Below, piece by piece: positions 31,684 to 43,428 of a DNA stretch of 64,000 nt. This stretch comes from Metamycoplasma phocicerebrale (GTDB taxonomy: Bacteria; Bacillota_I; Bacilli_A; Mycoplasmatales; Metamycoplasmataceae). A program made the position numbers and the translations under genes. Numbering within the stretch: the stretch's first letter is position 1; every line of letters begins with the position of its first letter. The stretch is taken from contig NZ_CP033058.2 in assembly GCF_003383595.3 (NCBI RefSeq), positions 434,001 to 498,000 on the forward strand. The letters are read 5' to 3'. The notes beneath the pieces are model-generated. The model was not told the origin of the DNA. It saw only the letters and a program-made list of their open reading frames with translations, and made no database searches.

Positions 31684-32451
31684 TTAAATATTATTTTCGT
31701 CAATTATTGTTTCATACTTGTCTATGTCTATTACATTTTTATGTAAATAGTCAATTTCAATTTCTTCTATTTTTGATCAATTTCTACCATAGTGACTTTT
31801 TAAATAATAATCATATTCATATATAGCCTTAAATTTCAAATCATTTTTTTCAATATTAATTAATTTATAACTTATATTAGTAATTCATTTTTTTAATGAT
31901 TTCTTATTAATTAGAGGGCTAGTTACTAAAAAACCTTCATTTTCTTCATCGTATAAAATATTATAAATATCCTTATAATTAATACCTTTTACAACAGGTT
32001 TTAAGAATTTAGCAGTTCTAATTTTACTCTTAATTTTAGATATATTTGTTAAATTCATTGTTGAAAAATGATTTACAAAAGCTTTAATTCTATTTTTATA
32101 TTTTAAATATTTTTTTACTCTTTTAGTTGTGGTAGGTATAACTAAATTAATATTAACAAAAGGGCATTCTTCATATATTTTTGATACATCAAAAACAAAT
32201 TTATTTTGTAAAGATAAATAATCTGAGTGTTTAACCGAATCTATAACTTTATTAGGGAATAAGTTTCTTAGTTTTTCATAAGAATCAAAGGTCATCATAA
32301 CATCATAATGATCTATTTGATCTCAATAACTTAAATTATTCACCAAAGCCAATAAAGTATTAGAATCTAAACTATATCACAATGAATTCTCATTGCAAAT
32401 TTCCATAAATTCTTTTAAAATATTTAACTTGTTTTCAAAAATGTTGTTCAT
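31684..32451 (-). CDS. LicD-family phosphotransferase-like protein
   Basis: 255 residues with two TGA-encoded Trp. The N-terminus (LKEFMEICNENSLWYSLDSN, then TLLALVNN, WDQIDHYDVMMTFDSYEKL) follows the LicD pattern, in which GTLLGAVRH precedes a D-D-D-I-D-V metal site. Here the Asp residues are partly kept (DQIDHYDV), while the Gly before TLL is replaced. The C-terminal YLKSHYGRNWSKI is also typical. LicD proteins transfer phosphocholine or related groups to surface glycans or glycolipids. The active site is degenerate enough that the activity is uncertain. No ribosome binding site is visible; a TATAAT only 8 nt before the ATG suggests a leaderless mRNA. Confidence 0.7.
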
Positions 32452-32459
32452 ATTAAAAT

Positions 32460-32465
32460 ATTATA
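32460..32465 (-). promoter_or_regulatory. -10 box of the LicD-like gene (leaderless)
   Basis: On the minus strand TATAAT is followed by 8 bases and then ATG, so transcription should begin at about the start codon. Confidence 0.45.
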
Positions 32466-32708
32466 ATTAATATTTGTTTTAATACATTAAAAAATTAAAT
32501 ATTTAAAAAAAATGTTTTTTTTAATTAACAACAAAGCTAATTTTTCAACTAATTTTTAGACTTTTTTTTAATTTTAAATTTTTTATATTTTTGCCTAAAT
32601 TTATACTAAATGAAAAAAAATGAAAAAGTGGTAAAATATTTGTATTCTTATTTAATATATTAAATATGAATATAATTGAATTAGAAAATATTTTAAGAAA
32701 GGCAAATA

Positions 32709-34862
32709 ATGTCAAATAAAGTTAAAAAAACTAATACAACTGAACAAAAGACAAAAAGAAAAAGAGTTCTTTGAGGAACATTTTGAGCTACAGCTGTAAC
32801 AGCGACAGTAGCTGCTGGTATAGCAATACCTTTGGTTAAAGCATCTAAGTCTTTGCCAAGCCCAACAGATACACTAGAACCAGATAGCTCAGTTTTAGAA
32901 ATCGACACTCCGAATGGTAAAAAACAACTTAAATATAAAGAAATAGATAAAGCTCCTGTTTTACCAAATAAAAATAAAAATATTGCAGATTCTATTGAAA
33001 AAACAATTGCTAAATATTTATATGAACAAGAATATGAATCTTCATTATGATATCAAGCAGTTTATAATGCAAATAAAGCAAAAGCAGATGAAAAAACCTT
33101 CGCTTTAGATTCAGTAGAAAAAATAAAAGAAAAAGTTAAGAAACAAATAGATGACCTTAAAAAACAATACCAAAAACAATATGGTTTAGAAAAGAAATGA
33201 GAAGAAAAATTCTTAGAAAAACTAAATAGTAAAGAATGAGGTTCATCAAAAAATGAAAATGAAGCAATAGAACATAAAGTTAATGAAGAAATTAAAAGAC
33301 AAGCTTTTAGAAGGTTTGAAACAGAAGTCAATACCGATTGAACATTTAAAGATTTAAAAGATGGTATTGTAGCCAATAAAGATGTTTATTATGAATATAA
33401 GGGTAAAAAAATAGAAATAGCTAAAAAAGGCGAAAAAATAATTTTATCTTTTGCTAAAGAAAATGAAAACTATGTTTTGCCTAAAGAAGATTCAGTTGAA
33501 TCGCATACCGATTCTAAGGCTTCTATAAAAATACCAATGTTTGTAACTAAATCATTTGTTAAACAATATAAAGATGCCACAAGATTTATTAAACCTTGAA
33601 TTTCAAAAAAACAAGGTATTTTATCTGAATTTTCTTTATCTGCTCATCAAGATCAAAAGGGCGCAGAAAAGCCATGAATAGTAACTAAAGAAGAAATAAT
33701 AAATCTTTTAAAATTTTCTTCATATGAAAAATCTAAAACCGAAATCGAATTAAAATTAGGTATCGATGGTTTGAAACAATTTAAGGGATTTGGAACTTTA
33801 ATTAAATCAGGCCCAATTACAGAGGAAGATGAAAGACAAGCCACAAATGATAAACAATTAATTAATTTTTTATCTTCAGACAAAACAAATGCAGGTAAAT
33901 TTGGATCAAAAGGTTTTGTTAATTTAAAACAAACAATTTCTTCATCCGAACCAACAACATATTTAAATTTATTATCTATTTTATTAGGTGATGCTACATC
34001 AGATAAAGGAGTATTTAAATATAAAGAAGAAAATAATTTATTTGATACATTAAAAACTTCTTTAATTAATGTATTAAAAGAGTTAGAAAGTTTTAAAGAT
34101 TTAGAATCAACCTATAAAGGGCAATTATTAGCAGCATTACAAGCTAATCCAGCAACAAAAAATAAAAGTGATAATTATGTAGCTGAGTATGCTAAATATA
34201 ATGATTCTATTAAAAAAATTATTGATGAATTACAAGATAAAGATTTTAATAGATTATTTGGAAATGCTTTCAAAACTGCATTTACAGGTTCAAATCCAGG
34301 AAATAAAGTTAATGCAATATATAAAGTTGGAGAAAATTTTGTAACAGTTGGACCTAAGGGGATTTTAATTCAAAATCTTCATAAATTAGATAATGAAGAA
34401 GAAATTAAAAAATTGATAGTTAAAGACTTAACAATTAAATCAAAAGCAAATTATTCACCAACATTTACATCTGAATTATTTGACTTAACTAAGATATTTT
34501 CAGGTATTTTAAATTCTTCATTTCAATTAGAAGAATTGTTATCACAATCAGACTTTAAAAAATATGTTAAAGAACAAGAATATACACCAATCGATTCAAA
34601 TACTAAAAAGAAATTTGATGACGCTGATATATCAGGAGCTTTAGATTATATAAGAACAATTGAACAAAGTAGCCAAACAACTTTAATTTCAAATAAATTT
34701 GGCCAAATTAGAGATTATGTTAAAAAACAATCAAATGATGGTTTAATTGAAGATTTTAAATTTGATGAATCAAATAATATTTTCAAAATAGTTCCACATA
34801 CTGGAGATATAGTTAGTTACTTATTTAAAATAATTACTGATTATGTTGTAAACAAGAAATAA
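32709..34862 (+). CDS. P80-like membrane protein of the P60/P80 complex
   Basis: 717 residues, read with several TGA-encoded Trp. Basic N-terminus, one membrane helix (GTFWATAVTATVAAGIAIPLV, about residues 23-43) and a long Lys/Glu-rich extracellular part with predicted coiled coil (VEKIKEKVKKQIDDLKKQYQ). No lipobox. Identification is by gene order: a non-lipidated membrane protein, then a lipoprotein, then hinT is the P80-P60-HinT arrangement described in Mycoplasma hominis, where P80 and P60 form a surface complex that interacts with the HIT protein. Sequence identity with P80 was not checked. Confidence 0.75.
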
Positions 34863-34875
34863 AGGAGTTAACAAT

Positions 34876-36618
34876 ATGAAAAAAAGATTTAAATTATTAT
34901 TAACAGGCGCATTGCCTTTAAGTGTATTGCCAGTCGCTCCTCTTGTAGTTGCTTGCAATAACTCTTCATCAAAATCTAAAAAAGAAACCCCTGGTTATCA
35001 AATTGGTTTTTTAAAAGAAATTACATCAAAAAATCAAATTATTCTTTCTGTAATAAATACATATTTAGAAGTATTCTATGATAATGAAGTTAAAAGTGTT
35101 TCGAAAGATAATAAGGATAAATTACTTTATTTAATTGAAAAGAAAGATTCACAATTTCATAAAGATTTATATAACTTATTTAAATTTTATGCAAATGCAA
35201 AATTAGATTCAGATCCACAATTTTTCTGAAATTTAAGACAAAATTTTATTAAATTAAATATTGATGTTAGTTCATATGAACCAGCTGCTGCTAATTTACC
35301 AACAGAAGATAATTTTATTTTCTTAATGAAAAATTCTAAATTTTTAGCTAATAACATAAGATTAGAAATAGAAAAATTATTAATATCAAAAATTTATTTA
35401 TTAAAATTTAGAGACGAATTTAAAAAACTTTCAGTTAATGATAAAGGTTTAGATAAATGACAAGTTAGTTTAGAAAAAGAAATGAAAAAAGATTCAACTT
35501 CTTCATTAAAAAAAGATACTTATGATTCTTTGGACTTTTCTGCTTCTAATTTATACTTAATTAAGTATTTAATTGAAAGTCCATTAATTGAAAAATGATC
35601 TTTTACCGATGATCAAGATATGAATTTAAGAATTGGTAAAGCAAATGTAAGTAACTTTAATGATTTTAATACTTTAGCAAGTTATAACTCTTCAGGAAAA
35701 CCAAAATATGACTATAATACAGTAGCAAAACACCCAGAATATTTATTAAATACAGGCGAATCTGAAGGTTTTGATATAAAACTTTTAAAAGCTTATAAAG
35801 GTATTTTATCTAATGTTGAAACTTCAGGAGATTTATCTAATTCATTGTATGCAATGAGAAGACAAAAATCACCAGTTTTTGGTTTTATAGACCCAAAAAC
35901 AAAAAGAGTTTATGATCAAGATCACTTTAAATTAAGTAAAATTCTTAAACAAGAAGATAAGTTACCAGCTTTAAAGGCTTCGGCACAATTAAAACAAAAG
36001 CAAGGCCAAGAAGATAAATTAAAATCAATAACTGCTAAGGACATAGAATTTGATGGTTTAAATAGAGATCCAAAAGATGAAAAACTATTTACAAAAACAA
36101 TTACTGTTGATTCTAAACAATATACTCTTGAATTTAAAGTTAGAGATACTATTACATTTAGTGGTGAAATTTTAAGAGTACCAATGACATTATCAGTTAA
36201 AGAACTTGGAGCAAGACATTTTTATGATTTTAATTCAGAATTAGAATATAAATCAAAAGCTTTTATAGATCAAACAGAAGGCAAAAACTACAATTTAGAT
36301 AAATATCCAACATTTATTGACATGATTAAAGATAATAAAATCGATGCTTCTTATGTTGTTAAAATAGCTCCTTCTTATATTAAAAAAACTATCAAGAATT
36401 TAAAAGGTGAAAATGAAGATAAAAAAGTATTTACTTTAGAACAAACACCTTGAAATTCTAATGAACAACAAGATATTTTAGCTAACACAATTGTTTTAAA
36501 TAAGGGTAATACTTTATTTAGAGAAGTAAATAAATATATACTAGACCACTTAGGTTTTAAATTGGAAAACTTAAATAAAACGGTTTTAGAATTATTTAAA
36601 ACAGAAGGATTGTTATAA
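34876..36618 (+). CDS. P60-like surface lipoprotein
   Basis: 580 residues. Lipoprotein signal MKKRFKLLLTGALPLSVLPV ending VVAC with lipidated Cys27, then a Ser/Lys linker. The rest is Lys-rich and soluble, with no known domain. It follows the P80-like gene by 13 nt with an AAAGGAG site and overlaps hinT by one base (TAATG), so all three are translated as a unit. The call as P60 rests on the conserved order with P80 and hinT. Confidence 0.78.
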
Positions 36619-36941
36619 TGGAAAAAGATACATTTCAGAGAATTATAGATAGAGAAATACCTGCAACAATAATTTATGAAGATGCAGATGTTATAGCTTT
36701 TTTAGATATTGACCCAGAAGAAAAAGGTCATTTTCTAGTTTCACCAAAAGAATTTTCAGAAAACCTTTATGATATTGAAGACGAAGTTTTAATTAAGTTA
36801 ATTAAAAAAGCAAGAGAATTAGCTATTGAACAAACTGAAAAGTTAAATGCTACTGGCTTTAAATTAATTATTAATAATAATGAAAGTGCTGGTCAAGCTA
36901 TATTTAGAACTCACATTCATATTATTCCTTATTATGATTAG
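36618..36941 (+). CDS. hinT: HIT-family protein HinT with an altered histidine triad
   Basis: 107 residues, the usual size. HIT proteins hydrolyse nucleoside phosphoramidates and AMP-lysine conjugates. Typical features: RIIDREIPATIIYEDADVIA, FLDIDPEEKGHFLVSPKE, and GFKLIINNNESAGQAIF followed by the triad region. The expected H-x-H-x-H reads R97-T-H99-I-H101-I-I-P, so the first His is Arg, while the nucleophile His and the third His remain. The protein ends five residues after the triad (PYYD). Translationally coupled to the P60-like gene. Identification is secure; full activity is uncertain because of Arg97. Confidence 0.93.
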   Translation: MEKDTFQRIIDREIPATIIYEDADVIAFLDIDPEEKGHFLVSPKEFSENLYDIEDEVLIKLIKKARELAIEQTEKLNATGFKLIINNNESAGQAIFRTHIHIIPYYD

Positions 36942-36973
36942 TAATTAAATATTAAATAATAGAAAGATTTTAT

Positions 36974-38440
<1,467 letters not shown>

Positions 38441-38449
38441 TAATAATTT

Positions 38450-38478
38450 AAAAGCAGGCGATTTATTGCGTGCTTTTT
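38450..38478 (+). terminator. Terminator after lysS
   Basis: AAAGCA and TGCTTT form the stem, extended by an imperfect GC pair region, with a T run. Confidence 0.7.
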
Positions 38479-38544
38479 AATTTGTTTAATTATTTAAATT
38501 AAACACTATTATTTATGCTAATATATATAACAAACAAGGAATTT

Positions 38545-39378
38545 ATGAAAAATAAAACATTTACCCTAACCATTAAAGAAGAAATAATAAGAAGACCTCT
38601 TAAAAAACAAGAAAAATTAAATCTTTTAAGTGGTATTTTTGCTACTTCCAAAATAGATAATGAAAATTATTTATTAATTTTTAATAATAAGGAACTTTTT
38701 AATTTCATAATTGAATTATTAAAAGAATTTAATGTTGAATTTTATAATGAACGTAAAAATGAGTTATTAATAAAAATAAAATCTTTTAATAATCCAAAAC
38801 TTAAAATGGAAAGAGATTATTTTTCTGGAATATTTTTGTCTAGTGGATCGGTATCAGATTTTAAAACATCTTTTAATCATCTTGAATTAAAATTCTATAA
38901 TCATGATAAAGCAATAGAAAGCGTTGATATTTTAAATAAATATAATTTAAATTTTAAAATAATAGTCCGTCAAAATAGATATATTATATATATTAAAAAA
39001 ATTGAAAATATATGCGATTTTTTAAAAGCTATAGAAGCTATAAATTCTTATTTTAAACTTGAAGAATATAAAATTGAAAGAGATTATTTTAATAATATAA
39101 ACAGAATAACTAATTTCGATATTTATAATCAACAAAGAATTGCAAATGCTAATACTTTATTTTTAGAAAATTTTGATTTTATTATTAAAAATAAATTGAC
39201 GTCATATTTTTCAAAAGAAGAAATTAAGTTTTTTAAATTAAAAAAGAAAAACCTAGATTCTAGTTTATCAGATTTAGTTACATTATTAACTAATGAAAAT
39301 ATAATTAAATCTAAGTCATCTTTAAATCATGCATTAATAAAATTAAAAAAAATAGTTGAAAAATACAAAAAAATATAA
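38545..39378 (+). CDS. whiA: WhiA-family DNA-binding protein
   Basis: 277 residues from ATG 38545, which has an AAGGAA site and gives the family start (FTLTIKEEIIRR). An in-frame ATG at 38515 lacks a site. The N-terminal half is a degenerate LAGLIDADG fold (ERDYFSGIFLSSGSVSDF). The C-terminal part is a helix-turn-helix (LSDLVTLLTNENIIKSKSSL followed by NHALIKL). WhiA affects cell division and chromosome segregation in Gram-positive relatives. It lacks the homing-endonuclease catalytic residues, as is normal for the family. Confidence 0.9.
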   Translation: MKNKTFTLTIKEEIIRRPLKKQEKLNLLSGIFATSKIDNENYLLIFNNKELFNFIIELLKEFNVEFYNERKNELLIKIKSFNNPKLKMERDYFSGIFLSSGSVSDFKTSFNHLELKFYNHDKAIESVDILNKYNLNFKIIVRQNRYIIYIKKIENICDFLKAIEAINSYFKLEEYKIERDYFNNINRITNFDIYNQQRIANANTLFLENFDFIIKNKLTSYFSKEEIKFFKLKKKNLDSSLSDLVTLLTNENIIKSKSSLNHALIKLKKIVEKYKKI

Positions 39379-39414
39379 AAAAATATTATTTTATTAAAAA
39401 AAGTTTTTTTAATA

Positions 39415-39420
39415 TATAAT
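39415..39420 (+). promoter_or_regulatory. -10 box of the 5S rRNA gene
   Basis: TATAAT lies 9 nt before the first base of the 5S gene, fitting direct initiation at the 5' end. Confidence 0.6.
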
Positions 39421-39429
39421 ATTAAACAT

Positions 39430-39527
39430 AGCAACCATAACGAAGGGGCCCACCTGATTCCATTCCGAACTCAGCAGTTAAGACCTTCAGTGCCGAAGAT
39501 ACCATTAGGGAAAATAGGTCGTTGCTT
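39430..39527 (+). rRNA. rrf: 5S ribosomal RNA
   Basis: The conserved 5S core CCGAACTCAGCAGTTAAG is present, with CATTCC before it and GCCGAAGATA after it. The ends AGCAAC and GTTGCT pair as helix I. A T run follows as terminator. No 16S or 23S gene is nearby, so the 5S gene is unlinked, as in several mycoplasmas. Exact ends are uncertain by a few bases. Confidence 0.93.
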
Positions 39528-39560
39528 TTTTTTATATTCTTTTTGAAGTAAAATATTAAT

Positions 39561-40229
39561 ATGAATTTAAAAGAATATGAAACATTAGGTATTGTTTTAG
39601 ATATAAAGAATACAAAAGAAAATGATGGGTTAGTTAAGGTTTTATTACCTAATAGCATTGAATATTTATATGCTAGAGGAATTCAAAAAGCAGAATCTAA
39701 AAATAGAGCCAATCTTCAAATTCTGAGTTTAGTTAATTTAGAAATAATAAATCCCAAAATATCGACGGGCATTAAAACTTTAAAGAGAGCAACAATAATA
39801 AAATCATTTCCTTTTAATGAGATTTTGCAAGATCAATACAATACTGTTAAATACTTTTTGAATAAACAATTAAGAAGCAATCAATTAAATTCTTTTATGA
39901 ATTTTTATTTAGAATGTTTAGATAATATAGAAAAATACCCAAATCATACAATTGATTTATTTTTGCTAAAAATAATAGAAATAAATGGACTAAAACCTAT
40001 TTTTAATAAATGTGTAGAGTGCAGTAACACTGAAAATATTATTGATTTTGAATTTTATAAAGGTGGATTTTTATGTTCAAATCATTCGAAGAATAATAAA
40101 AGCGTGGAAATACTTAGATCTTTATATTGATTAAATCAAGGATTTAATCCATTTATAAAAAACGTTAAAGATTTAGAAGCAAAAACAATTAAAATAATGT
40201 TATTAGATTATTTGAAAAACATAATTTAA
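39561..40229 (+). CDS. recO: DNA repair protein RecO
   Basis: 222 residues. N-terminal OB-fold beginning ETLGIVLDIKNTKENDGLVK, then a helical part (LFLLKIIEINGLKPIFNKC). A four-residue zinc site is visible as C-V-E-C and, about 19 residues later, C-S-N-H. RecO loads RecA with RecR at single-strand gaps. There is no ribosome binding site; a TAAAAT box ends 6 nt before the ATG, so the mRNA may be leaderless. Confidence 0.88.
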
Positions 40230-40262
40230 AATCCTTGCCAAATTTTAGACAAGGATTTTTTT
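40230..40262 (+). terminator. Terminator between recO and the RNase J gene
   Basis: AATCCTTG and CAAGGATT form an 8-bp stem with a T run. It serves recO and probably also the convergent RNase J gene. Confidence 0.85.
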
Positions 40263-40266
40263 ATTC

Positions 40267-42093
40267 TTAATTTTCAATAGAATTACTGTTTTTCATTCTT
40301 CTTTTTTTATTTACTTCTTTTTTAATTTGTTCTTTTCTAATATTTTGTTTTGTAGACTTATGCTTTATTGAAATATTTTTTCTTTTAGCATTATCTTCTT
40401 TTTTCGATTTGGTATCTTCTTTAGCATCGTCTGCCAATAATATAGTTGGTATTATAACAACATTACGTCTTTTATTTTTATAGAAAAATGGGTCTAATCT
40501 ATCAATAATTAATTGTTTTAATTGAGGTATAGTTCATTCTTTTTCATTTTTTATTGTATATAAAATAGCTCCATGAACTAAGCGTTTTGCTTCCTCAATT
40601 AAGTGTAAAGAATTTTTTACAAAAAATGCGCCTCTCGAAACTATTCTAGGTTTTCCAAGAATTAATTTTTTCTCTTTGTTTATAGCTATAATTACATGAA
40701 CAAAACCATTTTGGCCTAGTTCCATTCTTTCTTTCATAATTTGTGAATTAGTTTTAGATAAAACATTTCCGTCAATAAAAACTGGTCCAAAATAAACTTT
40801 TTCATCTGCTAATGAAATTTTATGATTTTCTAAATAATAAACATCTCCTAAATTAGCTACAATTACATTGCTTGGTTCTAGTCCACTTTCAATAGCAGTA
40901 TAGCCATGAACAACACTCATTCTATATTCACCATGATAAGGAATAAAATATTTAGGTCTTGTTAATTCGAAAATTCTTTTATGTTCATCCTTATATGCAT
41001 GCCCTGAAGTATGCAAATATCCATCGACTCCATTTTCTCTTATAATTGCTCCTAATTTATATAATCTATTAACTAGCAATTCACATTTAGATCTATTACC
41101 CGGTATTGGACTAGATGAAAATATAACTGTATCTTTTGGTTTAATAGTTACATTAGGATGTTTACCAAATGACATTTTAGCTAATCCAGCCATTTCTTCA
41201 CCTTGAGATCCAGTAGTTAAAATAAGCAACTCATTGTCATTATATTTTGACATATTTTTTTTATCAATAAATACTTCATCTGGAGCATTTATATATCCCA
41301 ATCTACGGCCAATATCAACATTATCAACCATTGATCTACCGAAAGCTATAACTTTTTTATTTAGTTCAGCTCCTAATTCAATTATTGCTTTTATTCTTGT
41401 TAAATTAGAAGCAAAAGCTGTAACTATAATTTTCTTTTCAGCTTCTAACATATATTTTTTAATATCTTTTAATATATCACTTTCTGATGGAGAGTGATTT
41501 GGACGCATAGCATTAGTTGAATCTGAAAATAAAACATCTAATCCTTCATCACCTATTTGTTTTAGTTTGCTAAAATCTGTTAGATTTCCGATAGGAGTGT
41601 AATCGAATCTAAAATCTCCAGTCATCATTAAATTTCCATTTGGTGTTTTTACTCTTACACCAAAAGCATCTGGTATAGAGTGTTGAGCTGTTCATCAATC
41701 CACAGAACAATCATTAAAATCTACTTTTAAATCTTTGTTAATTTCAATAAATTCAACATTTGTTTTAATTTTCATATCAGCAAATTTCAATTTTAAGTAT
41801 TGAATTGCAATACGAGGTGCATAAATTCTTTTAACATCTACTTGTTGAACTAAATATGGTACTCCTCCAATATGGTCTTCATGCCCATGTGTTATAAACA
41901 ACCCAGCTATTCTATCTTGATTTTCAGCTAAATAACTAAAATCAGGTATTGAACCATTAATACCTGTAACAAAGGTATCACAAAACTTAATTCCAGTATC
42001 AATAATAAAAATATGTTTATCGTACTCTATAATAAGTGTGCTCTTACCTATTTCCTGCATTCCGCCTAAACCAAAAATTTTTGTTGGTTTCAT
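40267..42093 (-). CDS. rnj: Ribonuclease J
   Basis: 608 residues. The metallo-beta-lactamase metal motif HGHEDHIGG is at residues 69-77, with FIIDTGIKF before it and MMTGDFRFDYTPIG after it. The beta-CASP part has LFSDSTNA, the exchange motif FASNLTR, and SGHAYKDEH. The last 90 residues are Lys/Arg-rich (KNKRRNVVIIP, KKEVNKKRRMKN) and probably bind RNA. RNase J performs 5' to 3' decay and maturation of RNA, the main pathway in mollicutes. The start has a GGAGG site. Whether it is J1 or J2 cannot be told from the sequence alone. Confidence 0.93.
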
Positions 42094-42208
42094 AATATTC
42101 CTCCGTTTTTGTGTATTATATAAAAAAAATAAAAGATATTAGCTTTAATTATTTTAACAAAATATATAATTATATTATTAAATATTATAAATGAATTTAG
42201 GAGAGCAC

Positions 42209-42616
42209 ATGACAGGAGAAAGAAGTTTTTCAATTGTAAACTTATTATTTAAAACAGCAGCTATTATTTTAATTGCAGTTGGAGTATATTATTTTGTAAG
42301 TTTATTTTTAAAATTTGTTAAAGATAATAATAAGTCATATGATGAAACTAATTTAGATGTATTATTACAAGATATTAAGGTGTTTTTTAATGTAAATAAA
42401 AAATATTTATTTTTAGCAGCTAGTGGTTTAATTTTAGCTTATTTAACTTATGTTTTTGATATTGTTATTTTATCAATGGCAAGTTGAAGTTCTCAAGCGG
42501 CAGGTAAAATTATTTTGTTAGTAGCTACAATTTTGCCTATTCCATTATGAGCAATATCTTGAATAGGAAATATTTTTATTATTGCTAAAAGAAAAGAAAA
42601 AACAATTGAAGTTTAA
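42209..42616 (+). CDS. Hypothetical membrane protein
   Basis: 135 residues from ATG 42209, chosen because AGGAG lies 7 nt before it; an in-frame ATG at 42191 has no site. Three to four membrane segments: TAAIILIAVGVYYFVSLFL, YLFLAASGLILAYLTYVF, ILLVATILPIPLWAISWIG. The sequence between them is acidic (DETNLDVLLQDI) and the C-terminus basic (KRKEKTIEV). No family recognised. It lies 57 nt before mscL and may be co-transcribed. Confidence 0.7.
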
Positions 42617-42672
42617 AACAATTTAAATTTTATTGTGTAAAATGATAATTAGAAATTAAGGAGTTATATAGA

Positions 42673-43125
42673 ATGACAAAAAAAGAATTAGAACAAAAAA
42701 AACATTATGTAAAGAAGACATTTAAAGATGCTAAAAATGTAGTGTTACGTGGTAATATGTTTATGTTAGCAATTGGGCTATTATTAGGAGCTTCATTTGG
42801 TGCAGTTGTTTCATCTTTAGCAAATGATGTTATTATGGCAGCTATTGCTTCAGTATTTAGTGTTAGTGATTTATCTTCATGAAAAGTTGGGCCTATATTA
42901 ATTGGTAAATTTTTAGCTGCACTATTACAATTTATTATAGTTGCAACATTTATCTTTTTAGGTCTAATCATTGTATTTGGTATTAAAAATTTAGCTGACT
43001 ATAACAAAGCTAAAAAATTGCCAATTGAGCCAGAAAAAGAACCAGTTCCAACAACTGAAGAATTAATTCTAGCCGAATTACAAAAACTAAATTCAGAATT
43101 AACTAAAAAAACACAAAAGAAATAA
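42673..43125 (+). CDS. mscL: Large-conductance mechanosensitive channel MscL
   Basis: 150 residues, the usual size. N-terminal amphipathic helix with FKDAKNVVLRGNMFMLAIG, first pore helix LLLGASFGAVVSSLANDVIM, periplasmic loop, second membrane helix LLQFIIVATFIFLGLIIVFG, then a charged C-terminal helix (ELILAELQKLNSEL) that bundles in the pentamer. MscL opens under membrane tension and protects wall-less cells from osmotic shock. AAGGAG site present. Confidence 0.93.
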
Positions 43126-43290
43126 ATATATTTATAAATAAAATTCGAGTTTAACACAATTAAAATACAATTTTAATTTGAGTTACAACTTGATTTTTTT
43201 ATATTCAAAATTAATATAAAATTTTCACTAAAAACAAGAATAATTATTTTTTGCTTTTTTCTTTTTATTATTTAAAATAAAAAATTAGTT

Positions 43291-43296
43291 TATAAT
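43291..43296 (+). promoter_or_regulatory. -10 box of tRNA-Lys
   Basis: TATAAT 16 nt upstream of the tRNA 5' end. Confidence 0.45.
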
Positions 43297-43312
43297 TATT
43301 TTTGCTAAACAC

Positions 43313-43388
43313 GCATCCTTAGCTCAGTAGGTAGAGCAAGGGACTCTTAATCCCTGGGTCGTGGGTTCGAGCCCCACAGGATGTACCA
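43313..43388 (+). tRNA. tRNA-Lys (anticodon CTT)
   Basis: 76 nt with encoded CCA. Acceptor GCATCCT pairs with AGGATGT (last pair G-T). The D arm AGCTCAGTAGGTAGAGC, anticodon stem AGGGA/TCCCT with loop CTCTTAA, and T arm GTGGGTTCGAGCCCCAC are all clear. Confidence 0.97.
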
Positions 43389-43392
43389 TATA

Positions 43393-43424
43393 AAAAAGAC
43401 AAGCTAAAAAAACTTGTCTTTTTT
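43393..43424. terminator. Bidirectional terminator for tRNA-Lys and clpB
   Basis: AAAAGACAAG and CTTGTCTTTT form a 10-bp stem, with A and T runs on the two sides. It ends both convergent transcripts. Confidence 0.85.
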
Positions 43425-43428
43425 TATA

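Noticed and set aside
43150-43200. Inverted repeat ATTAAAAT/ATTTTAAT after mscL.
   Set aside because: Pure AT pairing in an AT-rich gap and no T run directly after it; not reported as a terminator.
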